Positions 8,301-21,300 of a stretch of 64,000 nucleotides of DNA are shown piece after piece (positions within the stretch are counted from its first letter, which is position 1; the number at the start of each line of letters is the position of its first letter). The translations under genes were made by a program, and so were the position numbers. Below the pieces are notes generated by a model, which worked only from the letters and a program-made list of their open reading frames with translations, ran no database searches and was not told the DNA's origin. This DNA is from Actinomadura rubteroloni (GTDB taxonomy: Bacteria > Actinomycetota > Actinomycetes > Streptosporangiales > Streptosporangiaceae), in assembly GCF_002911665.1 (NCBI RefSeq), contig NZ_MTBP01000002.1, forward strand, positions 1,426,001 to 1,490,000, read 5' to 3'.

Positions 8301-11300
8301 ACGTCCCGACGGGGATGTCGCGGCCCGCGCCCGTCCGCGCCAGCAGCACCGCGACCGCCGCCTGCGCCAGCATGAACATCGTCGCGCGGTTCCGCTGCGC
8401 GAGGTCGGCCAGCGCGGCGTGCGCCGTCGCGGACAGGCGCAGGTCCGCCGAGCCCGCGCGGAACGACGGGACGGCCGGACGCGGACGGTCGGTCGGCAGC
8501 CGCAGCTCCGGCGGCGCGTCCGCGAGGGCCGTGCGCCAGTAGGCGAGCTGGGCGCTGACGACGCTGTCCGGATCGTCCAGGTCGCCGAGCGCCTCGCGCT
8601 GCCAGAGCGCGTAGTCGGCGTACTGGACGGGCAGCGGGTCCCAGCGCGGCGCCCGCCGCTCGACCCGCGCGGTGTAGGCCATCGACAGGTCACGCTGGAG
8701 GATGCCGATCGACCAGCCGTCCACCGCGATGTGGTGCATGACCAGCAGCAGGACGTGCTCGGACGGCCCCACCACCAGCAGCGATGCCCGCAGCGGCAAG
8801 TCCGTCGTGACGTCGAAGCGGCGCGCGGTGCGGGCCGCCACCTCCGCGTCCGGGTCGGTGACGTGGGCGATCTCCAGGTGCGGGTGCGCGTCCAGGATCT
8901 CCTGGCGCGGCACGCCCCGGCTCTCGGGGTAGACCGTGCGCAGGCTCTCGTGCCGGGCGACGACGTCGGACAGCGCGGCCTCCAGCGCCGGGACGTCCAG
9001 GCTGCCGGTCAGCCGCAGCGCCAGCGGCAGGTTGTACGCGGCGCCCTCGCCCCGGCCCTCCAGCCGGTTGAGGAACCACATCCGCTGCTGCCCGAACGAC
9101 AGCGGGATCGCCTCGGGCCGGACGCGCGGGGTGACGGTCGTGACGACCGCGCCGTCCGCGCCCTCGACCATCCGCGCGACGGCCTCGGGGGTCGGGTCGG
9201 CGAACAGGGCGCGGACGCCGATCTCCGTGCCCAGCTCCTCCCGGACGCGGGCGATGAGCCGCATCGCGGTGAGGGAGTCGCCGCCGAGGTCGAAGAAGGA
9301 GTCGTCGGCGCCGACGCGCTCGCGGCCGAGGACGTCGGCGAACAGCGCGCACAGCGCCTCCTCCGCCCGCGTCGCCGGGGCGCGCCCCGCCAGCCGCGCC
9401 TCGGGCTCGGGCAGCGCGGCGCGATCGAGCTTGCCGTTGACGGTGAGCGGCAGGGCGTCCAGCACGACGAACGCCGCCGGGATCATGTAGTCCGGCAGCC
9501 GTTCCGCCGCGAACTCCCGCAGCCCCTCGACGTCCAGCCCGGACGCGCCGACGACGTAGGCGATCAGGCGGTCCTTGCGGACGACGGCGGCGGCCTGCGC
9601 GACGTCCTCCTGCGCGGCGAGGACGGCCTCGACCTCGCCCAGCTCGACGCGGAACCCGCGGATCTTGACCTGCTGGTCCGCGCGGCCCGCGAACACCAGT
9701 TCGCCGTCGGCGGTCCACTTGGCCAGGTCGCCGCTGCGGTACAGGCGTGCGCCCGTCCCGAACGGGGACGCGACGAACCGTTCGGCCGTCAGGTCCGGAC
9801 GCCCGATGTATCCGCGCGCCAGGCCCGGCCCGGTGATGTAAAGCTCGCCGACCACGCCGGGCGGGACGGGCTGCAAGAACTCGTCCAGGACGTAGGTCCG
9901 CGTGTTCTCGATCGGCCGGCCGATGGAGGGCGGCAGGTCGTCGCCGCTGATCGCCGGGGCCACCGGGCCCGCCGTCGTGATCACCGTCGCCTCGGTCGGG
10001 CCGTAGGTGTTGACCACGTGCGCGACGTCCGTCCACCGCGCGGCGAGGTCGGCGGTCAGCAGCTCGGCCCCGAGCACCCAGGTGCGGACGCCCGGAACGG
10101 CGGCCGGGTCCAGGACGCTCAGCAGCGACGGCACCACGCTCGCCACCGACACCCCGGCGTCCCGGATCATCCCGGCCAGGGCACCCGGCTCGGCCCGCTC
10201 GGCGGACGACGCGATGGCCAGCGTCCCGCCCGCGCCCAGCGTGACCGCGATGTCCAGCACGGCCGCGTCGAAGCTGAACGACGCGAACTGCAACGCCGTC
10301 ACGCCGGGCTCCACGCCGAGCGAAGGACGCAGAGCCTGCGCCAGGTTCACGACACCGCGATGCGACACCGCCACGCCCTTGGGTCGGCCCGTCGACCCCG
10401 ACGTGTAGATCACGTACGCCAACTGGTCGGGCGCCACCGGCCGCGCCGCCGCGTCGGCGGGCGCCGCGACGGCCTCCTCGAACGTCACCGGGACGGCGAT
10501 CGGCGGGAGCCCGGCGAGCGTGTCCTCCGTCCCGATCACGACGGCCGCGCCGCTGTCGCCGATCACGTACCCGAGACGTCCCGCCGGGTGCGCGGGGTCG
10601 AGCGGCACGAACGCCGCGCCCGCCTTCCACACGCCGAGCAGGGCCGCCACGTAGTCGACACCGCGCGGGAGGCACAGCGCGACGACGGTCTCCGGGCCGA
10701 CGCCGTGCCGGGCGAGATAGCCGGCCACCCGCGACGCCTGCTCGTCCAGCTCGGCGTACGTCAGCGCGGCGGCGGTGGAGCGGACGGCGGGAAGCGCCGG
10801 GCCGGACGCCGCGCGGGCGGCGAACAGGTCCAGCCAGGTTCCGGCGGGCAACGCGGCGGACGTGGCGTTCCAGGTGCGCACCACGTTCGCGTGCTCGTCG
10901 CGGTCCAGGACGTCCAGGCGGCTGATCCGCAGGCGCGGGTTCGCCGCGACCTGCTCCAGGACGCGCGCCAGCCGGTCCGCGAGGCGGTGCGCCGTCGCGG
11001 CGTCGAAAAGGTCGGTGGCGTACTGGATCGTCCCGCCGATCCCGGCGGGAGCGCCCTCGGCGTCGCGCTGCTCGGCGAGCGTCACCGACAGGTCGAACCG
11101 GGCGGTCTCCAGGCCGGGACCGGCCGGGAGCGGACGCATCTTCAGGCCGGCGGGCTCGAACCCGCCGCGCGACGGCGCCGAGTTCTGCACGCTCAGCATG
11201 ATCTGGAACAGCGGGTTCCGCGACAGCGACCGCGCCGGGTTCAGGTCCTCCACGACCCGCTCGAACGGAATGTCCTGGTGAGTGTAGGCGGCGAGGTCGG

Positions 11301-14300
11301 TCTCCCGGACGCGCGCGAGCAGGTCGGCGAACGTCGGGTCGCCGCCGACGTCCGTCCGCAGGACGAGCGTGTTGACGAAGAAGCCGATGAGGCCGTCCAG
11401 CGCGGTGTCGCCGCGACCGGCGACGGGCGTGCCGAGCGGCAGGTCCGTCCCGGCGCCGACCCGCGCGAGCAGGGCCGCGAGCGCCGCGTGCGCGACCATG
11501 AACATCGTCGCGCGCCCGCGCTGCGACATCTCCACCAGCTTCGCGTGCGTGTGCGGGCCGACCCGCACCGGCACCGACGCGCCCCGGAACGAGGACACGG
11601 CGGGACGCGGACGGTCCGTCGGCAGCCGCAGTTCGGCGGGCGCGTCCGCGAGCGTCGCGCGCCAGTAGGCGAGCTGGGCGCTGATCAGGCTGTCCGGATC
11701 GTCCAGCGTGCCGAGCACCTCGCGCTGCCACAGCGCGTAGTCCGCGTACTGGACGGTCAGCGGCTCCCACGACGGCGCGCGTCCCGACGACCGCGCCGCG
11801 TACGCCGCCCCCAGCTCGCGGGTGAGGACGCCCATCGACCACCCGTCCACCGCGATGTGGTGCGCGACGACCAGCAGCACGTGATCGGTCGGCCCGAGGA
11901 CGTACAGCGTCGGACGCCACGGCAGGTCGGACGCCACCGCGAACCCGCGTCCCATCTCGGCCGCCAGCAGGTCCGGCAGCGCGGACTCGACGGTCGGCAC
12001 CACCGCGAGCCGCGGACGCGAGCCCTCGCCCGACAGGATCTTCTGCGACGGCACGCCGCCGACCTCGGGGTACACCGTCCGCAGGTTCTCGTGCCGGTCC
12101 GCGATGTCGCCGAGCGCGGCGGACAGCGCGGGCACGTCCAGAGCGCCGCTCAGCCGCAGCGCGAGCGGCAGGTTGTAGGCCGCGCCCTCGCCCGTCCCCT
12201 CCAGCCGGTTGAGGAACCACATCCGCTGCTGCCCGAACGACAGCGGAACGGCGTCGGGCCGGACGCGCGGGGCGAGCGCGGCCCGGGTCTCCTCGCCGCC
12301 GCCGATGAGGCGGGCCAGCTCGGCGGGCGAGGGCGCGGTGAACAGGTCGCCGATGCCGGGGTCGGCCTCCAGCACGGCGCGGATGCGGGCGATCAGCCGC
12401 ATCCCGAGCAGCGAGTCGCCGCCCAGCTCGAAGAACGAGTCGTCCGCGCCGACCCAGTCCAGCCCGAGGACCTCCCGGTACAGGCCGCACAGCATCTCTT
12501 CGACCGGGGTCGCGGGACCGCGTCCGCGCACCGCGCCGGTCAGCTCCGGCGCGGGCAGCGCGGCCCGGTCGATCTTGCCGTTGGCCGTGACGGGCAGCGC
12601 GTCCAGCGTCAGCAGCGCGGCCGGCACCATGTACTCCGGCAGCCGCGCGGCGAGGTGGTCGCGCAGTTCGGCGGCGGCGGTCGCGGGCGCGTCCGGAGCC
12701 GGGACGACGTAGGCCACCAGCCGCTTCTCCCCCGGCCTGTCCTCCCGCGCGAGCACGGCGGCCTGCCCGACGAGCGGGTGCCCGGCCAGCACCGCCTCGA
12801 TCTCGCCCGGCTCGACCCGGTACCCGCGGATCTTGATCTGCTCGTCGGCGCGGCCGCCGAAGACGAGCACGCCGTCGGGCGTCCAGCGGGCGAGGTCGCC
12901 CGTCCGGTACATCCGGCCGCCGCCGAACGGGCTCGCGACGAACCGCTCGGCCGTCAGCGCGGGCCGCCGCAGGTAGCCGCGCGCCAGCCCGAGCCCGCTC
13001 ACGTACAGCTCGCCGGTCACCCCGGCCGGGACGGGCTGGAGGAACTCGTCCAGGACGTACACGCTCGCGTTGTCGCGGGGCCGTCCGATCGGCAGCACCG
13101 CCGGCGGCTCGGACCCGGCGGGAAACGCGTGGGTGGTCGCGCACAGCGTCGTCTCGGTCGGCCCGTACAGGTGCCGCACCGACAGCCGCGACGCCGCCGC
13201 CATCACCTGGCCCGCCGCCCCGGCCGGGACGACGTCGCCGCCGGTCAGGACCTCGTCCAGCCGGGCCAGGCAGTCCGGGGACTCCTCGGCCAGCACGCCG
13301 AACAGGCCCGCCGTCACATGGACGGCCGTCAGCTCGTGCTCCTCGATCAGCCGTTCCAGCGCGCCCGCGTCCAGCGCGCCGGGCGGGGCGACGACGACCC
13401 GCCCGCCGTGGACGAGCGGCACCCACAGCTCGAACGTGGACGCGTCGAACGCGTGCGGCGCGTGCAGCAGCACCCGGCCGCGCGCCGCCGCGCTCCAGCA
13501 CGAGTCGGTGACGAGCGCAGCCACGGCCTCCTGTGTCGTGACGACGCCCTTCGGCGTGCCGGTGGAGCCCGAGGTGAACATGACGTAGGCGACGTCGCCG
13601 GGGCCGGGCGCCGCGCCCGCGCCGGGCGGGGACGCGAGCAGGTCGGCGGCGATGAGCGCGTCGGCGTCGGCGAGCGCGCGGTCGGCGACCCGGACCGGCA
13701 CGGCGTCCAGCACGAGAGCCGCGCGCTCGGCGGGCCAGGACGGGTCGACCGGCGCGTACCCGGCCCCCGCCTTCATGATCCCGAGCAGCACCGCGACCAG
13801 TTCGGCCGAGCGCTCCATCACGACGCCGACCAGGTCGCCCCGGCCGACGCCGCGCGCCGCGAGCCCGCCCGCGACGCGGTCGCTGAGGACGTCCAGCTCC
13901 GCGTACGTCCACGGCCGCGTCCCGATCAGCGCGACGGCGCCGGGCGTCTCGGCCGCGCGGGCGCGGAACAGGCCGGGGAGGGTCCGCACCGGGACGGGCC
14001 GGGACGTGTCGTTCCACCGCCCCACGATGAGTCGGCGCTCGGCCTCGTCCAGCACGTCGATCCGCCCGAGCAGCAGCCCGGGGTCGGCGGCCATCTGCCC
14101 GAGCACCCGCAGCAGCCGGTGGACGAGCGCCCGCCCGGCCGCCGCGTCGAACACGTCCGGCCGGAAGCTCACGCGCAGCCGCAGCCCGTCGGAGACCGTC
14201 ACGCCGAGCGTCAGCGGATAGTGCGCGGAGTCGCGTCCGCCGCCGGGCACGGTGAACTTGAGCGGGCCGGGCGGGTTCTGCGGCTGCTTGTCGCCGCCGC

Positions 14301-15375
14301 CGCCCCCGGACGGGTAGTTCGCGAACGTCATCAGCACGTCGAACGCCGCGCCCGCGCCCGCGACGCGCTGGATCTCGCTCAGCCCGAGGTACTGGTGCGC
14401 GACCAGCGCGGCCTGCCGCTCCTTGATCTGGGTGAGCAGTTCGGCGACGGTCGCGGACGGGTCCAGCTCCACCCGCACCGGGACGGTGTTGATGAACAGG
14501 CCCAGCATGTTCTCCGCGCCGGGCAGCTCCGCCGGGCGTCCCGCGACCGCCGACCCGAACACCACGTCCCGGCGTCCGGCGAGCTTGCCGACCAGCAGCG
14601 CCCACGCGCCCTGCACGACGCCGTTGAGCGTCAGCCCGTGCCGCCGCGCCAGCTCGCGCAGCGGCCCGACCAGCTCCTCCCCGGCCTGCGCCTCGGCCTC
14701 GCCGGGCGCGACGGGCGCGGCGTTCTGCACGGCGGGCGCGACGAGCGTCGGGTCGGTGAGGCCCGCCAGCGCGGTCTTCCACGCGCCGCGCGCGGCGTCC
14801 CGGTCCTGGCGGCCGAGCCACGCCAGGTACTCGCGGTACGGGGTGACGGGCGGGAGCCCGCGCGTGGTGCCGCCCGCGTTGTACGCGGCCCACAGCTCGG
14901 ACACGAGAATCTGCAGCGACCAGCCGTCCAGGACGATGTGGTGCTGGGTGACGACCATCCGGTGCCGGTCCGCGCCGAACTTCACCACCAGGACGCGCAG
15001 CAGCGGCGGCTTGGCCGGGTCGAACCGCCGGGCGCGGTCGGCGTCCGACAGCCGGACGGCCTCCGCCTTCGCCTCATCGCCCGGCATTCCGGATAAGTCG
15101 ACGAACTGCCAGGGCAGCTCCACGCTCCGGGCGATCACCTGCACCGGGTTGTCCGCGCCCACCGGCCGCCGGAACCCCGCGCGCAGGCTCGCGTGCCGCT
15201 CCAGCAGCGCGTCCCAGGACGCCTTGAGCACCGCGACGTCCAGCGGGCCCTCGATGTCCAGCGCCCGCTGGCCCGCGTAGATGTCCAGCGCGCCCTCGTC
15301 GAAGAGGGCGTGGAACAGCAGGCCCTCCTGGAGCGGAGAGAGCGGCCAGACGTCCTCGACTCGTGTCCGCGCCAT
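5332..15375 (-). CDS. NRPS subunit 4: modules 12-14 plus thioesterase
   Basis: A 3347-residue terminal NRPS protein with three C-A-T modules and a TE. C12 lies at about 10-440 (HHIVLDGW near 148), A12 at about 465-945, and T12 has its phosphopantetheine Ser at 988. C13 is about 1035-1470, A13 about 1500-1990 and T13 Ser2034. C14 is about 2080-2520, A14 about 2545-3030 and T14 Ser3075. The TE runs from about 3105 to the end with nucleophile Ser3205 in GWSFGG, a downstream SLDGYP Asp and an HGHHD His. A12 reads DAFHLGLLCK, an Hpg code. A13 and A14 both read DALSLATVIK, unassigned. C12 should accept a D-residue because the preceding subunit ends in an E domain. There is no E domain here, so residues 12-14 stay L. 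The ATG directly follows the upstream TAA, with AAGGGGAA as ribosome-binding site. The TE releases the peptide; hydrolysis versus cyclisation cannot be told. Confidence 0.97.
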   Translation of the reverse strand: MARTRVEDVWPLSPLQEGLLFHALFDEGALDIYAGQRALDIEGPLDVAVLKASWDALLERHASLRAGFRRPVGADNPVQVIARSVELPWQFVDLSGMPGDEAKAEAVRLSDADRARRFDPAKPPLLRVLVVKFGADRHRMVVTQHHIVLDGWSLQILVSELWAAYNAGGTTRGLPPVTPYREYLAWLGRQDRDAARGAWKTALAGLTDPTLVAPAVQNAAPVAPGEAEAQAGEELVGPLRELARRHGLTLNGVVQGAWALLVGKLAGRRDVVFGSAVAGRPAELPGAENMLGLFINTVPVRVELDPSATVAELLTQIKERQAALVAHQYLGLSEIQRVAGAGAAFDVLMTFANYPSGGGGGDKQPQNPPGPLKFTVPGGGRDSAHYPLTLGVTVSDGLRLRVSFRPDVFDAAAGRALVHRLLRVLGQMAADPGLLLGRIDVLDEAERRLIVGRWNDTSRPVPVRTLPGLFRARAAETPGAVALIGTRPWTYAELDVLSDRVAGGLAARGVGRGDLVGVVMERSAELVAVLLGIMKAGAGYAPVDPSWPAERAALVLDAVPVRVADRALADADALIAADLLASPPGAGAAPGPGDVAYVMFTSGSTGTPKGVVTTQEAVAALVTDSCWSAAARGRVLLHAPHAFDASTFELWVPLVHGGRVVVAPPGALDAGALERLIEEHELTAVHVTAGLFGVLAEESPDCLARLDEVLTGGDVVPAGAAGQVMAAASRLSVRHLYGPTETTLCATTHAFPAGSEPPAVLPIGRPRDNASVYVLDEFLQPVPAGVTGELYVSGLGLARGYLRRPALTAERFVASPFGGGRMYRTGDLARWTPDGVLVFGGRADEQIKIRGYRVEPGEIEAVLAGHPLVGQAAVLAREDRPGEKRLVAYVVPAPDAPATAAAELRDHLAARLPEYMVPAALLTLDALPVTANGKIDRAALPAPELTGAVRGRGPATPVEEMLCGLYREVLGLDWVGADDSFFELGGDSLLGMRLIARIRAVLEADPGIGDLFTAPSPAELARLIGGGEETRAALAPRVRPDAVPLSFGQQRMWFLNRLEGTGEGAAYNLPLALRLSGALDVPALSAALGDIADRHENLRTVYPEVGGVPSQKILSGEGSRPRLAVVPTVESALPDLLAAEMGRGFAVASDLPWRPTLYVLGPTDHVLLVVAHHIAVDGWSMGVLTRELGAAYAARSSGRAPSWEPLTVQYADYALWQREVLGTLDDPDSLISAQLAYWRATLADAPAELRLPTDRPRPAVSSFRGASVPVRVGPHTHAKLVEMSQRGRATMFMVAHAALAALLARVGAGTDLPLGTPVAGRGDTALDGLIGFFVNTLVLRTDVGGDPTFADLLARVRETDLAAYTHQDIPFERVVEDLNPARSLSRNPLFQIMLSVQNSAPSRGGFEPAGLKMRPLPAGPGLETARFDLSVTLAEQRDAEGAPAGIGGTIQYATDLFDAATAHRLADRLARVLEQVAANPRLRISRLDVLDRDEHANVVRTWNATSAALPAGTWLDLFAARAASGPALPAVRSTAAALTYAELDEQASRVAGYLARHGVGPETVVALCLPRGVDYVAALLGVWKAGAAFVPLDPAHPAGRLGYVIGDSGAAVVIGTEDTLAGLPPIAVPVTFEEAVAAPADAAARPVAPDQLAYVIYTSGSTGRPKGVAVSHRGVVNLAQALRPSLGVEPGVTALQFASFSFDAAVLDIAVTLGAGGTLAIASSAERAEPGALAGMIRDAGVSVASVVPSLLSVLDPAAVPGVRTWVLGAELLTADLAARWTDVAHVVNTYGPTEATVITTAGPVAPAISGDDLPPSIGRPIENTRTYVLDEFLQPVPPGVVGELYITGPGLARGYIGRPDLTAERFVASPFGTGARLYRSGDLAKWTADGELVFAGRADQQVKIRGFRVELGEVEAVLAAQEDVAQAAAVVRKDRLIAYVVGASGLDVEGLREFAAERLPDYMIPAAFVVLDALPLTVNGKLDRAALPEPEARLAGRAPATRAEEALCALFADVLGRERVGADDSFFDLGGDSLTAMRLIARVREELGTEIGVRALFADPTPEAVARMVEGADGAVVTTVTPRVRPEAIPLSFGQQRMWFLNRLEGRGEGAAYNLPLALRLTGSLDVPALEAALSDVVARHESLRTVYPESRGVPRQEILDAHPHLEIAHVTDPDAEVAARTARRFDVTTDLPLRASLLVVGPSEHVLLLVMHHIAVDGWSIGILQRDLSMAYTARVERRAPRWDPLPVQYADYALWQREALGDLDDPDSVVSAQLAYWRTALADAPPELRLPTDRPRPAVPSFRAGSADLRLSATAHAALADLAQRNRATMFMLAQAAVAVLLARTGAGRDIPVGTSVAGRGDTALDELAGFFVNTLVLRTDVSGDPTFADLLARVRDADLAAYDHQDIPFERLVEDLNPARSLARNPLFQVMLSVQSVGGERRSLPLPGLVAEPLPPKAEAARFDLSFTLVEHRDAAGTPTGIGGGVQYPLDLFDAATAEGLAARLVRVLEQVAADPSVPLSRIEVLDEPERRTVVADWNATSAARSTADWLGLFGAWTSRTPSAPAVRCGADALSYAELDARSNRLARHLRTLGVAAESVVALCLPRGVDMVVAELAVWKAGGAFVPLDVSHPSDRLAYVIADSKASLVLGTAGTLASLPGTTPHAVLTSSTAAGLSDEPLGTVLAPDQLAYVIYTSGSTGRPKGVAVSHRGVVNLAEALRPSLGVEPGVTALQFASFSFDAAVLDVAVTLGGGGTLAIASPDERAEPAALARMIRDADVSVASVVPSLLSVLDPAAVSGVRNWVLGAELLTADQAARWTAGSRVWNTYGPTEATVITTLGPVDPAISGDDLPPSIGRPIENARTYVLDEFLRPVPPGVVGELYITGPGLARGYVGRPDLTAERFIASPFGTGERLYRSGDLAKWTADGELVFAGRADQQVKIRGFRVEPGEVEAVLAAHESVAQAAVLVRDDRLVAYVVGDGLDVDALREFTAERLPDYMIPAAFVVLETLPLTVNGKLDRAALPDPEARPAGRAPANRAEEVVCGLFAEVLGRESVGADDSFFDLGGDSLTAMRLIARVREVLDAEIGVRALFAEPTPEAIVRAVHQGGAADDFSPLLRLRAGGGRPPVFCLPPSTGLGWTYGALAERLPEDVPVYALQSPALTGTGDAPETMEALAAHYFEQIRTVRPDGPYRLLGWSFGGLLAHAVAVHAQREGAQVDLVASLDGYPSSGESAPDGPRPPETGGPDAGGALSAVERVNAESARLAGRFTPGVLHGDLLLVVATEGRPSFAPAAAAPASWRPHVSGAVRVHEVAHGHHDLMKPEPLADIVRLLTARLADD

Positions 15376-18300
15376 TTAGAGTTCCCCTTCGAGTTCGGCC
15401 TCAAGTTCGTCGATCAGGTCCTGGTCGAGCCCGGCGAGGGGGAAGTCCGAGGGCGTGTGGCCGCCGCCGGACTCGGTCCCCGCCGCCATCCCGGTGAGCA
15501 TCGCCGCCCACGCCTCGACCAGCTCGCGCGCGGCGGGCTCGTCCAGCAGCCCCGACGGCCACGCCAGCGTGAGCGTGAGCCGGGCGCCGTCGGCGGTGTC
15601 GGAGGCGAGCGCCGCCGCTTCCAGCACGTGCGCGGCGGGCGTGCCGGGGGCCAGGCCGCCGCCGGGCGCGGCCTCGGGCGCGGGCTGCCAGTCGCCCGCC
15701 GGGCCGGCCGGGCCGCCGCCGCCCATCCGGCCGAGGTAGTTGAACCCGACGCGGGGGCTCGGCAGCCCGTCCAGCGCGCCGGACGCGCGCAGCAGGCCGT
15801 GCCCGAGGCCGTCGCCGGGGACGGCCCTGAGCTGCTCCTTCACCAGCTTCACGACCCGTCCGGCCTCGTCGCCGCCCGCCCGGACCTGGGCGAGGTCGGC
15901 GGTGCCGACGTCCAGCCGGGCCGGGCGCAGGCTCGTGAACCAGCCGACCGTGCGGGACAGGTCGCGGGCCGCGCCGAGCGGGGTGCGGCCGTGGCCCTCC
16001 ACGTCCACCAGGAACCCGTCGCGCACCGGGCCGCCGCGCCGCCGCGACCAGTCGGTGAGGGCGGCGGCGAGGGCGGCGAGCAGCACGTCGTCCACGCCCG
16101 CGTGGAAGGCGGCCGGGACGGTCGTCAGCAGCGCGTCCGCCGGGACGGTCGCCGCGACCTGCCGCAGCGTCGCGCCGACGTCGCGGGCCGGGTCGAAGGG
16201 GCGGCTCGTCGGCGGCTCGTCGGCGCCCGCGAGCAGGTCCCGCCAGGCGGGGGCCTCCTCGGCGCGGGCCTGCCCGGCCAGCTCCAGCGCCCACTGGCGG
16301 AACGGGACCGGGACGGGCTCCAGCTCGGGCGTCCGGCCCTCGCGCAGCGCCCGGTAGGCGAGCGCGAGGTCGGGCAGCAGCACCCGCCAGGACACGCCAT
16401 CCACGACGAGGTGGTGCAGGACGAGCAGCAGCCGCCCCCGCTCCCCCGCGCCCCGGTCCAGCAGGACGGCCTCCAGCATCGCGCCGCCGCGCGGGTCCAG
16501 CCGGGCCGCCGCCGCGCCGGTCTCGCGCCGGACGAGATCGGCCAGGTCGCCCGGGGCGTCCACCGTGCGGACCGCGAAGGGGGCGCCGTCGGCCGGGACG
16601 GTCAGGACGCCGTCGCCGAGCCGGGCGCGCAGCACCGGATGCCGGTCCGCGACCGCGTCCAGCGCCCGCGCCAGCAGCGCGACGTCCAGGTCGGCGGGCG
16701 TGACGACCAGCATCGACTGGAACGTCTCGCCGACGCCGTCCCCGGCCCGCTCGACCAGCTCGCTCATCACCGGCGTCAGCGGGATCTCGCCGGCCGGGTC
16801 CACCCGCACGGCCGCCGCGTCCTCGGCCGCCTCGGTCGCGACCGCCGCCAGCCCCGCCGGGGTGCCGGACTCGAACACCTGCTGGACGGTGATCACCAGG
16901 CCCGCGCGGCGGGCCCGCGCCACCAGCGTCATCGACATGATCGAGTCGCCGCCCAGCTCGAAGAACGAGTTCTCCGCGCCGACCCGCTCCAGCTTGAGGA
17001 CGTCGGCGAACAGGTCGCAGAACACCTGCTCGCGGGGCGTCCCGGGGCCGCGTCCGACGGCGAGCGCGGCGGTGTCGGACGCGGGCAGCGCCGCCCGGTC
17101 GATCTTGCCGTTCGCGGTGACGGGGAACGCGTCCAGCACCACGACCGACGCCGGGACCATGTACTCGGGCAGCCGCGCGGCGAGGTGGGCGCGCAGCGCG
17201 GCGCCGTCGGGCTCGGCGTCGCCGGGGACGACGTAGGCGACGAGCCGCTTGCCCGGACCGTCCTCGCGGACCACGACGACGGCGCGGCCGACGTCGGTCC
17301 GCTCGGCGAGGACGGCCTCGATCTCGCCCGGCTCCACGCGGAAGCCCCGGATCTTCACCTGGCCGTCCACGCGGCCCGCGAAGACCAGGTCGCCGTCCTT
17401 GGTCCAGCGGGCGCGGTCGCCCGTCCGGTACATGCGGCCCCCGGCGCCGGTCAGGTCGGCGACGAACCGCTCCGCCGTCAGCGCCGGACGGCCCCGGTAG
17501 CCGCGCGCGACGCCGTCCCCCGCCACGTACAGCTCGCCGGTCACGCCCGCCGGGACGGGACGCAGGAAGTCGTCCAGCACGAGCGTCCGGGTGTTGGCGC
17601 GGGGCCGTCCGATGGGGAGGACCGCGCCGGGGGAGGCGCCCGGCGCGATCGCGTGGGTGGTGGCGCACAGCGTCGTCTCGGTCGGCCCGTACAGGTGCCG
17701 GACGGTCACGCCAGGGCACGCCTCGCGCACCCGCCGCACCGCGCCGGGCGGGACCGCGTCGCCGCCGGTCAGGACCTCCCGCACGCCGCCGAAGCAGGCG
17801 GGCGCCGCCTCGGCCATCGCGCTGAACAGGCCCGCCGTGACGTGGACGGCCGTCAGCCGGTGCTCGGTGACCAGGCGTTCCAGCGTGACGGCGTCCAGCC
17901 TGCCGGGCGGCGCGACGACGACGGTGCCGCCGTGGACGAGCGGCACCCACAGCTCGTAGGTGGACGCGTCGAACGCGTGCGGCGCGTGGAACAGGACGCG
18001 TCCGCGCGCCGCCGCGCTCCAGCACGGGTCGGCGGCGAGGGCCGCGACGCCGCGCTGCGTCGCGACGACGCCCTTCGGGGTGCCGGTGGAGCCGGACGTG
18101 AACATGACGTAGGCGGTGTCGTCCGGGCCGGGCGCCTGGGGCTCGCCGTCGCCGGTGATCTCGGCGTCGATGACGAGCGTGGTGCCGTCCAGGACGGCGT
18201 CGCGCCGCGCCTGCGGCCAGGCCGTGTCGATCGGGACGTAACCGGCGCCCGCCAGCGTGATGCCGAGCAGCGTCGCGACCAGCTCGGGCGAGCGGTCGAG

Positions 18301-21300
18301 GGCCACGCCGACGAGATCGCCGCGCCCGACGCCGCGTCCGGCCAGGGCGCGGGCGATCGCGTCCGCGCGTTCGGCCAGGTCGCGGTAGGTCCAGCTCGTG
18401 CCGTCCGTCTCGACGGCCGGGGCGTCCGGGGTGGCCGCGGCCTGGGCCCTGAACAGCTCGGGCAGGGTCGCGGCGGGCAGCGGGTGCTCGGTGGCGTTCC
18501 AGCCGGCCGTCACCCGGTGGCGTTCGGCGTCGTCCAGGATCTCGAAGCGGCTGACGCGCGTGCGCGGGTAGGCGGCGACCTGGTTCAGCAGGCGCGCGAG
18601 CCTGGCGGCGAGGTCCTTGACGGTCTCCTCGTCGAACAGGTCCACCGCGTACTGGAGCATGCCGTCCAGGCCGTCCGGGGAGCCGTCGGCGGCGCGGCGC
18701 TCGGTCATGCTCAGCGACAGGTCGAACCGCGCCTCCAGCGGACGCGGCGACATCGGCCGGACGGCCAGGCCCGGCAGCCGCCAGCCCTGGTCCTGCGGGA
18801 AGTTCTGCAGGCTCAGCGACACCTGGAACAGCGGGTTGCGGGCCAGCGAGCGGACCGGGCTGAGCTCGTCCACCAGCCGCTCGAACGGGACGTCCTGGTG
18901 CGCGTACGCGGCGAGGTCGGCCTCCCGGACGCGCGCCACCAGCTCGGCGAACGTCGGGTCGCCGGACAGGTCGGTGCGCAGGACGAGCGTGTTGATGAAG
19001 AAGCCCGCGAGGTCTTCCAGCGCGGCGTCGCCGCGTCCGGCGGTGGCGGTGCCGACGGGGACGTCCGTGCCGGCGCCGGACCGGGCCAGCAGCAGCGCCC
19101 ACGCCGCGTGGACGACCATGAACATGCTCGCCCGGCCGCGCTGCGCGATCTCGACCAGCCGCGCGTGGGCCGCCGCGTCGACCCGCACCGGGACCGCCGC
19201 GCCCTCGAACGACGGCACGGGCGGGCGCGGGCGGTCGGCGGACAGCGTCAGCTCGGGCGGGGAGCCGTCCAGCGCCGTCCGCCAGTGGTCGAGCTGGGCG
19301 CTGATGAGGCTCTCGGGGTCGTCCAGGTCGCCGAGGACGTCCCGCTGCCAGAGCGCGTAGTCCGCGTACTGGACGGGCAGCGGCTCCCACGCCGGCGCGC
19401 GGCCCTCCCTGCGCGCCGCGTAGGCGGTGCCGATGTCGCGCTGGAGCACGCCGACGGACCAGCCGTCCACCGCGATGTGGTGCAGGACGAGCAGCAGCAC
19501 GTGGTCGTCCGGGGCGAGCCGGAGCAGCCGCGTCCGGTACGGGAGGTCGGCCGTGAGGTCGAACGGGCGGGCGGCGCGCTCGGCGAGGACGTCCTTCAGG
19601 TCGTCCTCAGCGACGTCCTCGACCTCCAGGATCGGACGGCCGTCGAGGATCCGCTGGTAGGGGGTGTCGTCGATGGACGGGTACACCGTGCGGAGGCTCT
19701 CGTGCCGGTCGGCGAGGTCGCCGAGGGCCTCTTCGAGCGCGGCGACGTCCGGGCGTCCCTCCAGCCGGTACGCGAGCGCCATCGTGTACGCGGCGCCTTC
19801 GAGCTGGTTGAGGAACCACATGCGCTGCTGCGCGAACGACAGCGGGATGCGCTCGGGGCGCTCGCGGCGCGTCAGCGGGGGGCGGACGCCGTCGCCCTTC
19901 TCGGCGACCAGCCGCGCCACGCCCGCCGGGGTGCGCGCGGCGAACAGGTCGCGGACGGGGACCTCGGTGTCCAGGACGGCCCGGACGCGCGCGATCAGCC
20001 GCATCGCCGACAGCGAGTCGCCGCCGAGGTCGAAGAACGAGTCGTCCGCGCCGACGCGCTCCAGGCCCAGGATCTCGCCGAACAGGCCGCACAGGACCTC
20101 CTCCAGCGGGTTCGCGGGGGCGCGTCCGCCGGACATCCCGGCGAAGTCGGGGGCGGGCAGCGCGGCCTTGTCGAGCTTGCCGTTGACGGTGACGGGCAGC
20201 TCGTCCAGGCCCACGACCGCCGCCGGGACCATGTACTCGGGCAGGTGCTCCGCCACGTGCTCGCGGGCGCCGTCGGCCGCCCGCGCGGGGACGACGTACG
20301 CGACGAGCCGCTTGTCGCCGGGCCGGTCCTCGCGGGCCACGACCACCGCCGACTCGGTCCCGTCGCGCTGGGCGAGCACCGCCTCGATCTCGCCGGGCTC
20401 GACGCGGAAGCCGCGCACCTTGACCTGGTCGTCGGCGCGGCCCGCGAACATCAGCTCGCCGGAGTCCGTCCAGGACGCGCGGTCGCCCGTGCGGTACATG
20501 CGCTCGCCGCCGCGGGCGGCGAACGGGCAGGCGACGAACCGTTCGGCGGTCAGCGCGTGCCGTCCCAGGTAGCCGCGGGCCAGGCCGGGGCCCGCCGCGT
20601 ACAGGTCGCCGGGGACGCCCGGCGGGACGGGACGCAGGAACTCGTCCAGCACGAACAGCCGGGTGTTGGTGATCGGGCGTCCGATCGGGACGGGCTTGTC
20701 GGCGTCCGCGTCCAGCGCGCCCGTCGCCGAGACGTACACCGTCGCCTCGGTCGGCCCGTAGAGGTTCATCATGCGCCGGCCCGGCGCCCAGCGGGCCACC
20801 AGCGCGGGCGGGCACGCCTCGCCGCCGGACGCGATGAACTCCAGCGACTCGGGCAAATCCTCCACCGCCGCCAGCACCGACGGCGGAACGATCGCGTGCG
20901 TCGCTCCGAACCGTTCGGCCAGCTCCGCGAACGCGCCGTGCGCGCCGGACCGGTCGCCCTCGGCGGTGATCAGCGCGGCGCCGGTGAGCAGCGCCATCGT
21001 CAGCTCCCAGAACGCGGCGTCGAAGCTCAGCGACGCCAGTTGCAGCACCCGCTTGCCGGGACCGCCGCCGAACTGTTCGCGCTGGTGGCAGGCCATGTTG
21101 CCGATGCCCTCGTGGGTGACGATCGTCCCCTTGGGCACCCCGGTGGACCCCGACGTGTAGATCACGTACGCGGGGTGCCGGACATTGAGCGGCAACCGCC
21201 GGTCCGCGTCGCTCGGCCCGACGTCCGACCGTCCTGTGATCTGGGCTGCGACCTCTGGATCGTCCAGTAGAACCCGCACGGTCTCCGCGCCGAGATCGGC

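Noticed and set aside
6040..15096. A very long plus-strand open frame opposite the last NRPS gene, and similar long frames opposite the other NRPS genes
   Set aside because: It is Arg-, Gly- and Asp-rich without domains and lies antisense to clear C-A-T modules. Long shadow frames are expected in very high-GC coding DNA.
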